Source: Haloarcula regularis (GTDB lineage: Archaea; Halobacteriota; Halobacteria; Halobacteriales; Haloarculaceae). Taken from it: a DNA stretch of 64,000 nucleotides. Below the pieces are notes generated by a model. That model worked only from the letters and a program-made list of their open reading frames with translations, made no database searches and was not told where the DNA came from. Both the position numbers and the translations under genes were made by a program. Within the stretch, counting starts at the first letter, position 1. Each line of letters opens with the position of its first letter. The DNA is taken from assembly GCF_029338315.1 (NCBI RefSeq), contig NZ_CP119794.1:1736001-1800000 (forward strand). Direction: 5' to 3'. Below are positions 45,871 to 55,226 of this stretch, piece after piece.

Positions 45871-47284
45871 TTAGAGGTACGGGTTCATGCCGTTCTCGTT
45901 GCGCGTCCTGTAGTCTTCCTCGACCTGATCGAACAGCTGCGTGTCGTCGTACGCGTCCGGGATATCGAGGTTGTTCGGCTTGTTGTCCTCGGTCCATTTG
46001 AGCTGCTCCCATTCCGACTTTCGAATCGGCACGAGTTCGTGTTGGGGGTCCCAGTCGTCCCCGCTCTCGTGGACCGACATCTTCTTCCAATCGTAGGGCG
46101 AGTGGCCGTCGCTGTACGCCACGTCCATGTACCGGTCCGGCGTGGCGAACCTCGTCTCGAGGTCACTGAACTTCGACTGATCGAGCTCCGGGTTAAGGAC
46201 TGTGAGGGTCCGAACCCACAGCATCCGCTCCGGCGTCTTGGGCCGCCACCCGTGGAGCCAGTCCCACGCCTTGGCGACAGCCCAACCGCCCTGCCAGAAC
46301 GGCGGCGCGGCTTGCTCTTGCACCTGGTACGGTTCGCCGGAGTCAGGACCGTTGTTGTTGAGATACTCGATGTTCGAGAGCGCGCCGTCGAATCCGGTGA
46401 ACGGAATCGCCATGTCGTTCTCCGAGAGGATCGACGCCGCACCGAGACCGAGGGTGCCGTTGTTACAGTAGACGCCGTCGATGTCGTCGCCATAGTTCGA
46501 GACGAACGCCGACATGACCTGGCGTCCCTTCTTCCGTGTCCACCCACCGGAGTACTGGTGGGCCAGAACGTTGATGTCGGGATAGTCCTCGGCCGCCTGC
46601 TTGAACCCTTCATAGCGGTACGATCCGATGTGGCCCTTGGGACCGAGGATCACGACGACGTTCCCCGACCCGCCCATCTCTTCGAAGAGGACCTTCGCGG
46701 GAATTGCGCCCGCGTGGTAGGTTTCGGGGATCTGGTACTGGACGAACTCCGGCCCGACAGACTCCGGAACCAGCCACTTCCCCATCGACCAGTATTCGAA
46801 GAAGGGAACCCCCTGGGCCACGGCGGTTTCGGCGAGCGATTTCACACCCGAGTCGCTCGGAGCAGTTGCCGCCACCATATCGGCACCACTGGTGATCGCT
46901 CCTTCGATCTGGGAGATCTGCTTGCTCAGTTGACCGCCGTGGTCCTGTGCGCTTGCGGTCATCCCGAAGTCGTTCGCTGCCTCCTTCATGCCGTTTCGGA
47001 AGGCCTTCCAGAGGTCGATCTTCAGGCTGTCCGGGGACATGAACGCCTTGTCGATCTCGCGGTCGTAGCCACTCTGTTCGGTTGTGTCGTCACCGCCGCC
47101 ATCAGAGCCACCACCGCCATCGGAACCGCCGCCACCGGAACCGCCGGAGCCACCGGAACCGCCATCGCTGCCTCCGCCACATCCTGCCAAAGAGCCCATC
47201 ATCGACACGCCAACGACTCCCCCTATCTTTCAGATATGTGCGCCGTTTTCTTTTTCTGCCAAACGAGGTGGTATCATCCGACAT
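45871..47284 (-). CDS. Sugar-type ABC transporter substrate-binding lipoprotein (frameshifted in signal peptide)
   Basis: The start at 47284 gives MSDDTTSFGRKRKRRTYLK and then, after restoring two bases near 47224, AIGGVVGVSMMGSLAGCGGG, a Tat-like lipoprotein signal. A long Gly/Ser/Asp linker precedes a periplasmic-binding-protein fold of the PBP1/RbsB type (IEGAITSGADMVAATAPSD, VVVILGPKGHIG, GVYCNNGTLGLGA, IPFTGFDGA). The ligand is unknown; a sugar, nucleoside or the substrate of the downstream cyclase is possible. TAAAAAGG at 47311-47318 suggests a TATA box on the minus strand. Confidence 0.85.
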
Positions 47285-47485
47285 GCGATTGAGAATCATA
47301 AAACGTGAGTAAAAAGGTTTCCGGTATTTCTCATATTCAAACATTATTGTACTGAATGCCCCAATACCTCAGATAATATTACTCTCAGACAATTTTGAGG
47401 ATGTTTGTTAACCCCACACGAACACTATTGTGCAATATTTAATTACGCGTGAAAGAGGAGGCAGCGGATTTTGTGGTTTCTATAC

Positions 47486-47673
47486 CAAAACAACTGTCTG
47501 AGCGGCAGTGGGGAAGAGATCGATTTAGGGTTGTGTAGTGTGAGTGGACTTCTAGGCCGGTGATGACACCGGCAATTCATTCGAACGTTGGGGGGCTGTC
47601 GCTGTCGAAAGTGCTGAAATACTCGATCGCTGTTGGGTTGATCGATGTACTCGACATCCGATACGAGCGATAA
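47486..47673 (+). pseudogene. N-terminal relic of an IS6-type transposase
   Basis: The frame NNCLSGSGEEIDLGL (47489 on) and, in another frame, AIHSNVGGLSLSKVLKYS to RYER resemble the start of haloarchaeal IS6 transposases (x-x-x-LSG-x-x-x-EIDL-x-F and x-x-HLAGLSLSNTV). No catalytic part is present. The rest of 47345-47949 shows no gene. Confidence 0.4.
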
Positions 47674-47949
47674 TCTGTCACCGGCATAGAACCGAAAGAC
47701 GACCTACAGCCCGGATCTGTGTGCGCCCCGTCTCTGTTGAAATCACTAGAGGGTTAGAAGGCCGACCAGTAGAGTGGCCGAAGGCAGAACTTGCCGAAGT
47801 CATGCAGTGAGCCACAAGATGACTGTTCCTGTTTTGAACGCTCGGATGAAATAGTCGACCTGCGAGCCACCGGTGCGGCGTGACTCTACTCCACTGTTTG
47901 CTCAGTACAGTGCAAACACTGATAGGTGAGAAATTCACTAGGAATTCAT

Positions 47950-48144
47950 ATGAGCCGAACGTCCATTCCGATAGACTCCGACACGAAAAACAGGCTTGAC
48001 GAAGTAAAGCGAGAGGACGAGACATGGGATGAGTTCTTACTTCGGATCGTTGCATCAACTGGTGATGGAATGTCTCCGGGGACACTATCTGATGAAGAAG
48101 CCGAAGAAGCAATGGAAATTGTACGAGAAGGCCGCGAACGGTAA
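47950..48144 (+). CDS. vapB: VapB-like antitoxin
   Basis: The 64-aa protein reads MSRTSIPIDSDTKNRLDEVK, then REDETWDEFLLRIV, followed by an acidic toxin-binding tail (SDEEAEEAMEIVREGRER). The short beta-strand plus helix pattern is that of haloarchaeal ribbon-helix-helix-like antitoxins. Its TAA shares a base with the ATG of the downstream PIN gene. A related antitoxin lies at 52585-52806. Confidence 0.75.
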   Translation: MSRTSIPIDSDTKNRLDEVKREDETWDEFLLRIVASTGDGMSPGTLSDEEAEEAMEIVREGRER

Positions 48145-48530
48145 TGTTTCTCGACACCTCTGCGATTATCGCCTACCAGCAAGGGGACGAGCGCGTTGTC
48201 AAGTATCTCGATGACGGGCGACTATGGTATACCTCCACAATCTGCGCCTTCGAGTACATCAACGGCCGCCTTGGAAGTGGTGAGACTGACGTACTAGCCG
48301 TCAGACAAGAGTTTTCGGATGTACAGACGCTTGACCTGAACGAACCCATTGCAGTCGAGGCTGCACGCCTCCAAGACGAAATTATGACCGACGGAGACCG
48401 GCTGGCAACTGCCGATATGCTCATCGCGGCCACAGCCCGCTCGACCGGTGACGAACTCGTCGTCGCGGATAGCGACTTCGAGACCGATCTTCTTCAGACC
48501 GTGATGGAGGTCACAAACCTCCACAAATGA
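48144..48530 (+). CDS. vapC: PIN-domain ribonuclease toxin (VapC type)
   Basis: The 128-aa protein has MFLDTSAIIAY (first Asp), TICAFEYINGRL (Glu), ATADMLIAATAR (Asp) and VVADSDFET (last Asp), all in VapC order. The start overlaps the antitoxin stop by one base (TAATG). It probably cleaves RNA when the partner is degraded. Confidence 0.87.
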   Translation: MFLDTSAIIAYQQGDERVVKYLDDGRLWYTSTICAFEYINGRLGSGETDVLAVRQEFSDVQTLDLNEPIAVEAARLQDEIMTDGDRLATADMLIAATARSTGDELVVADSDFETDLLQTVMEVTNLHK

Positions 48531-49203
48531 ACAGTACGCAGGTCTACTGACCGACTGATTCAGCACAGAGCGCCCCGAACAAAGGAGATCGATGAGCCGA
48601 ATTCATGTGCCCTATCAAGCACACGATGTCAGTCAAGTATCAACGGATTCGACAGAGCCCGAACATGGTTTTCGTGGATGCGAAGCCATGGGCAGCGTGA
48701 GGGTTCTGCACTCACGTTTCCAGTAGGGAAACCGAGGTCCCGATACCCGGCCACGGAGCGAGTGGAACTGAAAATCGACGTCGGTCAGCAATTTCGCCAG
48801 CAGGTAGTCATCCGTCTTCCTGTGTATCCCAGAGGCTGAGACTCCAGGTTGGTATCGTCGAGATGGGCGTCGATTCAGTCTATCGCCCCGGTGAGGCGTT
48901 CACGTGGTGACTGAGTTCAGCGTCGACTGGCAGCACCCAGTAGCGAAGTTCGGTGGCGTGTTCCCGGTCACCGACGAGAACCACTCCGTGTTCGAGTTGT
49001 CATTGTTGTCCAGTCACTCGCATCCGTCTCGCCAAAGCACCTGCTGGCTGTCTGGATCATCTTCGACAATCCGGCCTCTGTACCGTCGTCCCCTTCGCGA
49101 TCGGAGTGCGCATCTCCACGACCGCCCCCAGACCGCGATACTGAAATCGCAGTAGCCTGTCCTGACCAGATTTATTTGGATTGAATGACAAGACCAGCAT
49201 GGT
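48531..49203. other. Gene-free stretch after VapBC
   Basis: No gene is supported. A minus-strand fragment near 48870-48975 (HGVVLVGDREHATELRYW, then PVDAELSHHV) looks coding but is cut by stops, so this is probably decayed accessory DNA. Confidence 0.35.
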
Positions 49204-50507
49204 ATGTCACAACAAGTCACGAAAGAACTCGAGGTCGACGAGTACACGCTGGGCCTGGTCGGGCCTGAGCAGGAGTGGGCCGGCACGGTGGCCGACGGCG
49301 GGACCGTCAAGACACACACGCCCCCGGCCTGCTGGGGCCCGATGATCACACCGGACTTCCGCGGCGGTCACGAGGTCACGAAGCCGATCCGTGTCGACGG
49401 GGCGGCGGTGGGCGACGCCATCGCCATCCACATCAACAGCATCGAGGTGACGAGCGTCGCGACCAGTACCGGGTCGATGAGAGAGCGGGAGGGAGCCTTC
49501 GGCAGCGACCCGTTCGTCGACCACAAGTGCCCCGAGTGTGGCGAACCCTGGCCCGAGAGCGTCGTCGAGGGCACCGGCGAGGACGCCATCCGATGCGCCG
49601 AGTGTGGCGCCAACGCCTCTGCCTTCGGCTTCGAGTACGGCATCACGGCGGTCTTCGACCACGAGAACGAGGTCGGCCTCACCGTCGACAAAGAAGCCGC
49701 CCACGAACTCGCCGAGAACGCCCGGGAGAACATGGCCCTGCCCGAGAACTGCCGACAACACCCCATCCTGCTGTACGAGCCCTCCGAGATGCCGGGGACG
49801 CTCGGCCATCTCCGCCCGTTCATCGGCAACATCGGGACGACGCCGCCCATCGAGTGCCCGACTCGCACAACGCCGGCGACTTCGGGCAGTTCCTCATCGG
49901 TGCCGACCACGAGTGGGGGTTAGAAGACGAAACTGCCCTCGCCCAGCGCACCGACGGCCACATGGACATCAACGCCGTCCGCGAGGGCGCGATACTCGTC
50001 TGTCCAGTCAAGGTCGACGGCGGGGGCATCTACGTCGGCGACATGCACGCCAACCAGGGCGACGGAGAGCTGGCGCTGCACACCACCGACGTCAGCGGCC
50101 GCGCGGAGTTCGACGTCGAGGTCATCGAGGGCCTCGACATCGACGGCCCAATCCTCCTCCCGAACCGTGAGGACCTCCCGCACATCGCCGAGCCCTACAC
50201 CGACGACGATATCGCGGCCGGCGAGGCCCTGGGCGAGCAGTACGGGGTCGACGTCGAGACCGACATGGGGCCCATCCAGATCGTCGGCTCCGGCGCGACG
50301 GTCAACGACGCCACCGACAACGCCTTCGACCGGGCCGGGACGCTGCTGGACATGTCCGAGGGCGAGGTCCGCACCCGCTGTACCTTCACCGGCGGCGTCG
50401 AGATCGGACGCCTCCCTGGCGTCGTCCAGCTGAACATGCTCGCGCCGATGGACCGCCTCGAGGAACGCGGCCTGGCCCACCTGGTCCGCGAGCAGTACGA
50501 CCTGTGA
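49204..50507 (+). CDS. Acetamidase/formamidase family protein (frameshifted)
   Basis: The corrected protein of about 435 aa begins MSQQVTKELEVDEYTLGLVG. It has THTPPACWGPMITPDFRGGH, AIAIHINSIEVTSVATSTGS and an inserted zinc-finger-like pair, HKCPECGEPW and IRCAECGANA. After the shift come DSHNAGDFGQFLIGADHEWG and VGDMHANQGDGELALHTTDVSGR. FmdA/AmdA-type enzymes hydrolyse short amides to ammonia. The break is one missing G near 49853-49855 (EVPDSHNAG expected). The Cys4 insertion is notable compared with bacterial enzymes. Confidence 0.85.
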
Positions 50508-50738
50508 ACGGGGCTGCCACGGGACGGTATCCTGCCCCTCCGCTGACGTCCCCGCCGCGCGCGACGCGTCTGTCGGACCAGTTCTATCGGCGTCGACCAT
50601 CCAGCGGACGGGAGGCGAACAATCCGAGTCGGCCACGGGTAATCCGGCTTGCGTCGGGCTAAATCGGCTCGAAACCCGGCTGAAACCGGCTTCACTGTCA
50701 CCCCCTGTTTTTCCCTGTCTCGCCACGACCCGAGTGCA

Positions 50739-51017
50739 ATGTTGGAAGCAGACCTGCCTGCGATGGCACAGTTCGCACACGACACGGCCCGGCTGGCCAT
50801 GCAGGCCGGTCCGCCCGCCGACCTGCCCGCCCAGGTACCGGACTTCGTCGGGAACATCCTCGGCGAAATCGGCTCGTCCGCGGGCGAGGCGAAAGACGGA
50901 ATCGGTGAGGCCATCAGCGGCATGACGCCCGGCGGTGCGGAAGCGACGACCGGTGCCGAGACGGCGACCAACGAGACCGGTCACCCCGAGCACGCGGCGA
51001 ATGCGCCCGAGAAGTAA
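50739..51017 (+). CDS. Small haloarchaeal hypothetical protein
   Basis: The 92-aa acidic, Ala/Gly-rich protein (MLEADLPAMAQFAHDTARLA, DFVGNILGEIGSSAGEAK) has an amphipathic N-terminal helix, a low-complexity tail and no membrane helix. Codon use fits the chromosome. Function unknown. Confidence 0.6.
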   Translation: MLEADLPAMAQFAHDTARLAMQAGPPADLPAQVPDFVGNILGEIGSSAGEAKDGIGEAISGMTPGGAEATTGAETATNETGHPEHAANAPEK

Positions 51018-51139
51018 GCCCTCCTACTGCCGCCCCCACGTCACTGACCCCGGCCCTCCACACACCGAGTGACGCCAGCTTTTTCCGCGGCGACACGCGA
51101 GCCAGCACCGACTTGTGTCGCGCCGTCGTACTGCGTTCC

Positions 51140-51754
51140 ATGAAGAAGTCCCTCGAGGAACACGCAGAGCGCTTCTCCGAACACGCCGCCGACTACGACG
51201 AGAGCCAAGACGCACCCGAGTACCGCGCCTGTGCCGACCTCGTCGTGGCACACGCCGACCCCCGGGCCGACGACGTGGTGCTGGACCTCGGCACGGGGAC
51301 GGGCGCTATCGCACTCGCCGTCGCCGACGCCGCTAGCGAGGTCGTCGGGCGTGACATCAGCGAGAGGATGCTCGAGAGAGCGCGCGAGAAAGCCGCCGAC
51401 GCGGGCGTCGAGAACGTCGCCTTCGGCGAGGGGCGCTTTCGCGACCCGCAGGTGCCCGACAGCATCAACGTCGACGTCGTCACCTCGAACTTCGCGATGC
51501 ATCACCTGAGCGACGCCGAGAAGCGCGAGGCCATCGACGTGATCGCCGGCCTGGGGCCCCGGAAGATCGTGCTCGGGGACGTGATGTTCTTCGGCCACCC
51601 GGACCCCGACGAGCCGTTCTACAGCCCCGAGGTCGACGATCCGGCGACCGTCGGCGTGCTCGCAGACGCCTTCACCGACGCCGGCTACGCCCTGACAGCC
51701 GTCGAGATGGTCGCCGAGCAAGTGGGCGTGCTGGTCGCAGAGAAGCCGGACTGA
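51140..51754 (+). CDS. Class I SAM-dependent methyltransferase
   Basis: The 204-aa protein has an N-terminal cap (HAERFSEHAADYDES), motif I VLDLGTGTGAIALAV, the acidic loop VVGRDISERMLERA and the post-motif strand VVTSNFAMHHL. The fold and the NFAMHHL segment resemble small-molecule methyltransferases of the UbiE/Methyltransf_25 group. The substrate is unknown. Start chosen at MKKSLEEH. Confidence 0.82.
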   Translation: MKKSLEEHAERFSEHAADYDESQDAPEYRACADLVVAHADPRADDVVLDLGTGTGAIALAVADAASEVVGRDISERMLERAREKAADAGVENVAFGEGRFRDPQVPDSINVDVVTSNFAMHHLSDAEKREAIDVIAGLGPRKIVLGDVMFFGHPDPDEPFYSPEVDDPATVGVLADAFTDAGYALTAVEMVAEQVGVLVAEKPD

Positions 51755-51763
51755 CCGTCGGAC

Positions 51764-52135
51764 TCAGTGCAGCTGCTTCGTGATGTCCGACGAGGAGACC
51801 ATCCCGATGTAGTCATCGTCGACGACCGGGAGGTGGTTGATACCGAAGTTGGTCATCATCGCCGCCGTCTCGCCCAGCGGGAGGTCCGGCGGGACCGTCT
51901 CGACGTGTTCGGTCATCAGGTCCGAGACCAGCAGGTCGTCGGTGTCCATCCCCTCGGCGACGGCGTCTAAGACGTCCGTGCTCGTGATGATCGACGGCGG
52001 CGCGGTCGTCACGAGCAGCGCGCTGATGTCCATGTCCCGCATCACGGCCGCCGCCTCGACGACTTTCGCGTCAGGCGAGATCGTCTCCAGCGGCGTGGTC
52101 ATGATGTCTTCTACCAGAGTACGTTCGTTACCCAT
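51764..52135 (-). CDS. Paired CBS-domain protein
   Basis: The 123-aa protein has two CBS motifs (TTPLETISPDAKVVEAAAVM to SIITSTDVLDAV, and HVETVPPDLPLGETAAMM to YIGMVSSSDITKQL). Like the gene at 12938-13327 it is a free-standing regulatory pair, likely binding an adenine nucleotide. The partner is unknown. It lies convergent with the methyltransferase gene, 9 nt apart. Confidence 0.85.
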   Translation of the reverse strand: MGNERTLVEDIMTTPLETISPDAKVVEAAAVMRDMDISALLVTTAPPSIITSTDVLDAVAEGMDTDDLLVSDLMTEHVETVPPDLPLGETAAMMTNFGINHLPVVDDDYIGMVSSSDITKQLH

Positions 52136-52180
52136 GTGAGCAGTAGTCTCGTGCCGGGGATATTGCTTTCCACACCACCG

Positions 52181-52438
52181 TCACCGCGACTCCGCCGGTT
52201 CGAGCCGGCTCCCGTCCCGTGGGCAGTAGTCGTGGTCCTCGACGGTCGACCGGAACCCACAGCGGGGACACTCGCGAACCGGCGGTGTCTCCTCCCGTCC
52301 CATCCCCCTGAACAGGAACGGGACGAACGGCACGAGCAGGAAGACCAGCAGGGTGTCGAAGTACCACCACAGCGCCACCGTGACTGCGAGACTGACCCCG
52401 AGGCCGACGAGTGCCGTCAGCGTCCGTGACCCGGCCAT
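52181..52438 (-). CDS. Small membrane protein with zinc ribbon
   Basis: From MAGSRTLTALVGLGVSLAV the 85-aa protein has two short hydrophobic helices (VTVALWWYFDTLLVFLLVPFVP) and a C-terminal zinc ribbon CPRCGFRST ... YCPRDG. An ATG at 52477 would add 13 residues. Such small membrane zinc-ribbon proteins are common in haloarchaea and uncharacterised. Confidence 0.65.
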   Translation of the reverse strand: MAGSRTLTALVGLGVSLAVTVALWWYFDTLLVFLLVPFVPFLFRGMGREETPPVRECPRCGFRSTVEDHDYCPRDGSRLEPAESR

Positions 52439-52584
52439 GGGTTCGCTTTCGGCTGCGACGGCGAAAAGTCCAGGCATTGTGGCGAGTAAATACGTGGGTG
52501 TGGCTGATTCCGGACGTCCGCCTCCAGGAAGCACTGTTGGGGGCGAGCGAAACATCTACCACAATCTGCATACAATGTATTCGC

Positions 52585-52806
52585 ATGAGCACGTCGATTC
52601 GTATATCCGAAGAGACGAAACGGAAACTCGAGGCGGTGAAACGAGACGACGAGACCTTCGATGAGTTACTGGACCGGCTAGCGGTGACGCGAACGCCGGA
52701 CGACGTCGAAGCGATGGCTGGGTTCGGGGGCGAAGGAGTCGAGGAACACATGGAGAACACACACGAGGCGCTGTCCGACTCGCTCGAAGAGAACAGTACA
52801 CGTTGA
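52585..52806 (+). CDS. vapB: VapB-like antitoxin
   Basis: The 73-aa protein reads MSTSIRISEETKRKLEAVKR, then DDETFDELLDRLAVTRT and an acidic tail. It shares the strand-helix head and the D-E-T-x-D-E motif with the antitoxin at 47950. Its stop is 2 nt before the PIN-like gene. TACAATGTATTCGC upstream may be part of the promoter. Confidence 0.72.
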   Translation: MSTSIRISEETKRKLEAVKRDDETFDELLDRLAVTRTPDDVEAMAGFGGEGVEEHMENTHEALSDSLEENSTR

Positions 52807-52808
52807 CG

Positions 52809-53228
52809 ATGCTCTGCCTCGACAACAGCGTGGTCGCGAAGTTCGCCCGACCGGACCCGGATGCAAACGTCGTTGCGTACCTGAAACGCAATGCATCTGA
52901 CCCCTGGGCGGTCCCAGCGACCGTGCTGTTCGAGTACCTTCGGTACTATTCGTCACAGTCTGCGGTCAATCAGCAGCACCACGCGCTCACCCAGCGCATA
53001 CAGCGGGTGTTGGCGCTGAACGAGGACGTCGCAGTCGAGGCGGTGCTGCTCGAGCACGCGCTGACAAAACAGGATGTCAGCCTCGATCTGGCCGACCTCC
53101 TCCACGCTGCGACCGCCCGTGCGAACGACGCAACGTTCGTCACCTGTGACACAGAGGACTTCGACAGACCGCCGATCCGACAGTTGCTGGATATCGCTAT
53201 CGTCGAGCCCGCCGACGCCGCACAGTAA
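52809..53228 (+). CDS. vapC: PIN-domain toxin (VapC-like)
   Basis: The 139-aa protein has MLCLDNSVVAKFARPD (first Asp), ATVLFEYLRYYS (Glu), LADLLHAATARAND (Asp) and TFVTCDTEDFD (last acidic pair), fitting a PIN fold with a slightly divergent start. A TTG at 52803 is a less likely alternative start. The 200 nt that follow hold no gene. Confidence 0.78.
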   Translation: MLCLDNSVVAKFARPDPDANVVAYLKRNASDPWAVPATVLFEYLRYYSSQSAVNQQHHALTQRIQRVLALNEDVAVEAVLLEHALTKQDVSLDLADLLHAATARANDATFVTCDTEDFDRPPIRQLLDIAIVEPADAAQ

Positions 53229-53431
53229 CCAGCTCCGTCAAACAGGGATGGGTCTGGCAGCGGTCGGAATGTGCGCTCGTACGGCGTTCAGGTGTCCCCG
53301 CACAGCGCAACGTGGATTAAGGTGGCGGTCAGAGTGGACACCGAAGGAGAGTCGACGACGTATCGGCCGAGGCTGAATCGGCTGCCCGCCGAAGAGCAAG
53401 ATAGTTACTCGCCCGCGGCCGACGCTACCCC

Positions 53432-55219
53432 ATGACCGACTACTTCGAGGTCCACGAGCGCGACGCCGCCGCGCGACTGGGCGAATTACGCCTCGCCGAG
53501 TCCGTGACGACGCCGGCGATCGTGGACGACGTGGAGGCTGACACCCCGGGAGCCGTCCACACCCTGCTTCGCGACGGCGGGAGTCTCTGGGCCCAGGACG
53601 GGTCCGACCCCGAGGGCGACGACAGCGCGGTGACCGTTCTTCCCTACCGCGGGCTGCCGGCCGGCACGCCCGACGAGGTGGCCGACGCCTTCGCCGGTGA
53701 CTACCCCGACGTCGACTTCCCCAGCGCGGCCGTAGTGTCGCCCCGGACCGCAGGACAGCACACCGGCGACGTGACCGTCCTCTCGGGGGCCCCGGGCTAC
53801 GTCGGCCACGGTGAGGCCTTCGTCGACGCCATCACGGCCGTCCGCGAGGCGACGCCGAGCGACACGGCGCTCTACCTGCCCGGCGTCGCCACCCCGCGCA
53901 ACGTCGCGACGCTGGTCTATGCCGGTGTGGACCTGGTGGACCCGGACCGAGCGGTCGTCCGCGGCACCGAGGGGCGCTATCTCACCACCGACGAGGCGTA
54001 CTTCCTCGAGGACCTCGAGGAGCTGCCCTGTGCGTGTCCGGCCTGTCAGGTCCCGCGCGACGAGTTCGACCGCGAGGCCTGCGTCGCCCACAACGTCAAC
54101 GCGCTGGCCGCCGAACTGCGTCGGGTCCGCCGGCGCATCCGCGACGGCCGCCTCCGGGACTACGTCGAGGGGCAGGCCCGCCAGGACAACTGGCTCACGG
54201 CGACGGTCCGCCTGCTCGACCAGCAGTACGGCTACGTCGAACAGCGCACTCCGCTCATCCGCCGCGCCCAGCTCTCAGCCGCAACGGAGGACGCCATCCG
54301 CCGCGTCGAGATTCAACGGTTCGCCGAGCGCGTCACCGAGCGCTACGTCCCCCGCTTCGACGACCGCCCGCTCGTGCTCGTCCCCTGTTCCGCGCGCAAG
54401 CCCTACAGCGACTCCCAGAGCCACGAGCAGTACCACGACGCCGTCCACTGGCGCGCGCACATGGTGTCGATGACCTCCCCCATCGGCGTCGTCCCCCAGG
54501 AGCTCGAACTCACCTACCCCGCACAGCACTACGACTCCGTGGTGACCGGCGAGTGGAGCGCCAACGAGGTCGAGTTCGTCAGCGCCGTCCTCGAACGGTA
54601 CCTCGAAGACGCCGACTACCCGGAGATCATCGCGCACGTCCCCGGGGAGGGGTACCGGGACATCTGCGAGCGCGTGGAGGAGTCGCTGGGCCTCGAGTTC
54701 AGCTACACCGTCTCGGACCACCCGACGACGGCCGACTCGCTGGGCAACCTCGCCGCGGAACTCGAGGGGTGGGACACCTACCGGAAGTCGACCCGCGAGG
54801 CAAACACCGTCCGCGCCGTCGCGGACTACCAGTTCGGGGAGGGTGCCGGTGACTCACTCTTCGACGACATCCAGACGACGGGTCGCTATCCCCAGCTGCG
54901 CGCGGACACCCAGGACGGCGAGCAGCTCGCCGCGCTCGCCCAGCAGTACGGCGTCCTCTCGCTGACGCTCGCCGGCGCCCGCCGTTGGGTCGAGAGCGAC
55001 GTGCCGACGAAAACGGTGGAGATCGAACCGTTCGTCCCCCACGGCTCCGTCCTTGCCCCTGGCATCACCGACGCCAGCGACGACATCCGCGTCGGCGACG
55101 ACGTGGTCGTCCGCGGGGACGCCGCCTTCGGCGTCGGCCGTGCCCAGATGAGCGGGCCGGAGATGCGCGACTCGACGCGTGGTATCGCCGTCCAGATGCG
55201 CCACGTCGAGGAACAGTAG
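53432..55219 (+). CDS. arcS: Archaeosine synthase (ArcS, TGT paralog)
   Basis: The 595-aa protein starts MTDYFEVHERDAAARLGELR with a degenerate TGT-like half (zinc site ACPACQVPRDEF). It then has the ArcS-specific core VLVPCSARKPYSDSQSHEQY and a C-terminal PUA domain (FVPHGSVLAPGITDASDDI, VGDDVVVRGDAAFGVGRA). ArcS adds lysine to preQ0 at tRNA position 15, and RaSEA then releases archaeosine. The catalytic Asp loop of TgtA is replaced, as expected. Confidence 0.92.
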   Translation: MTDYFEVHERDAAARLGELRLAESVTTPAIVDDVEADTPGAVHTLLRDGGSLWAQDGSDPEGDDSAVTVLPYRGLPAGTPDEVADAFAGDYPDVDFPSAAVVSPRTAGQHTGDVTVLSGAPGYVGHGEAFVDAITAVREATPSDTALYLPGVATPRNVATLVYAGVDLVDPDRAVVRGTEGRYLTTDEAYFLEDLEELPCACPACQVPRDEFDREACVAHNVNALAAELRRVRRRIRDGRLRDYVEGQARQDNWLTATVRLLDQQYGYVEQRTPLIRRAQLSAATEDAIRRVEIQRFAERVTERYVPRFDDRPLVLVPCSARKPYSDSQSHEQYHDAVHWRAHMVSMTSPIGVVPQELELTYPAQHYDSVVTGEWSANEVEFVSAVLERYLEDADYPEIIAHVPGEGYRDICERVEESLGLEFSYTVSDHPTTADSLGNLAAELEGWDTYRKSTREANTVRAVADYQFGEGAGDSLFDDIQTTGRYPQLRADTQDGEQLAALAQQYGVLSLTLAGARRWVESDVPTKTVEIEPFVPHGSVLAPGITDASDDIRVGDDVVVRGDAAFGVGRAQMSGPEMRDSTRGIAVQMRHVEEQ

Positions 55220-55226
55220 CGAACGG

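Noticed and set aside
48531-49203. Possible minus-strand gene near 48.9 kb
   Set aside because: The coding-like piece is interrupted by stops on both sides and has no start.
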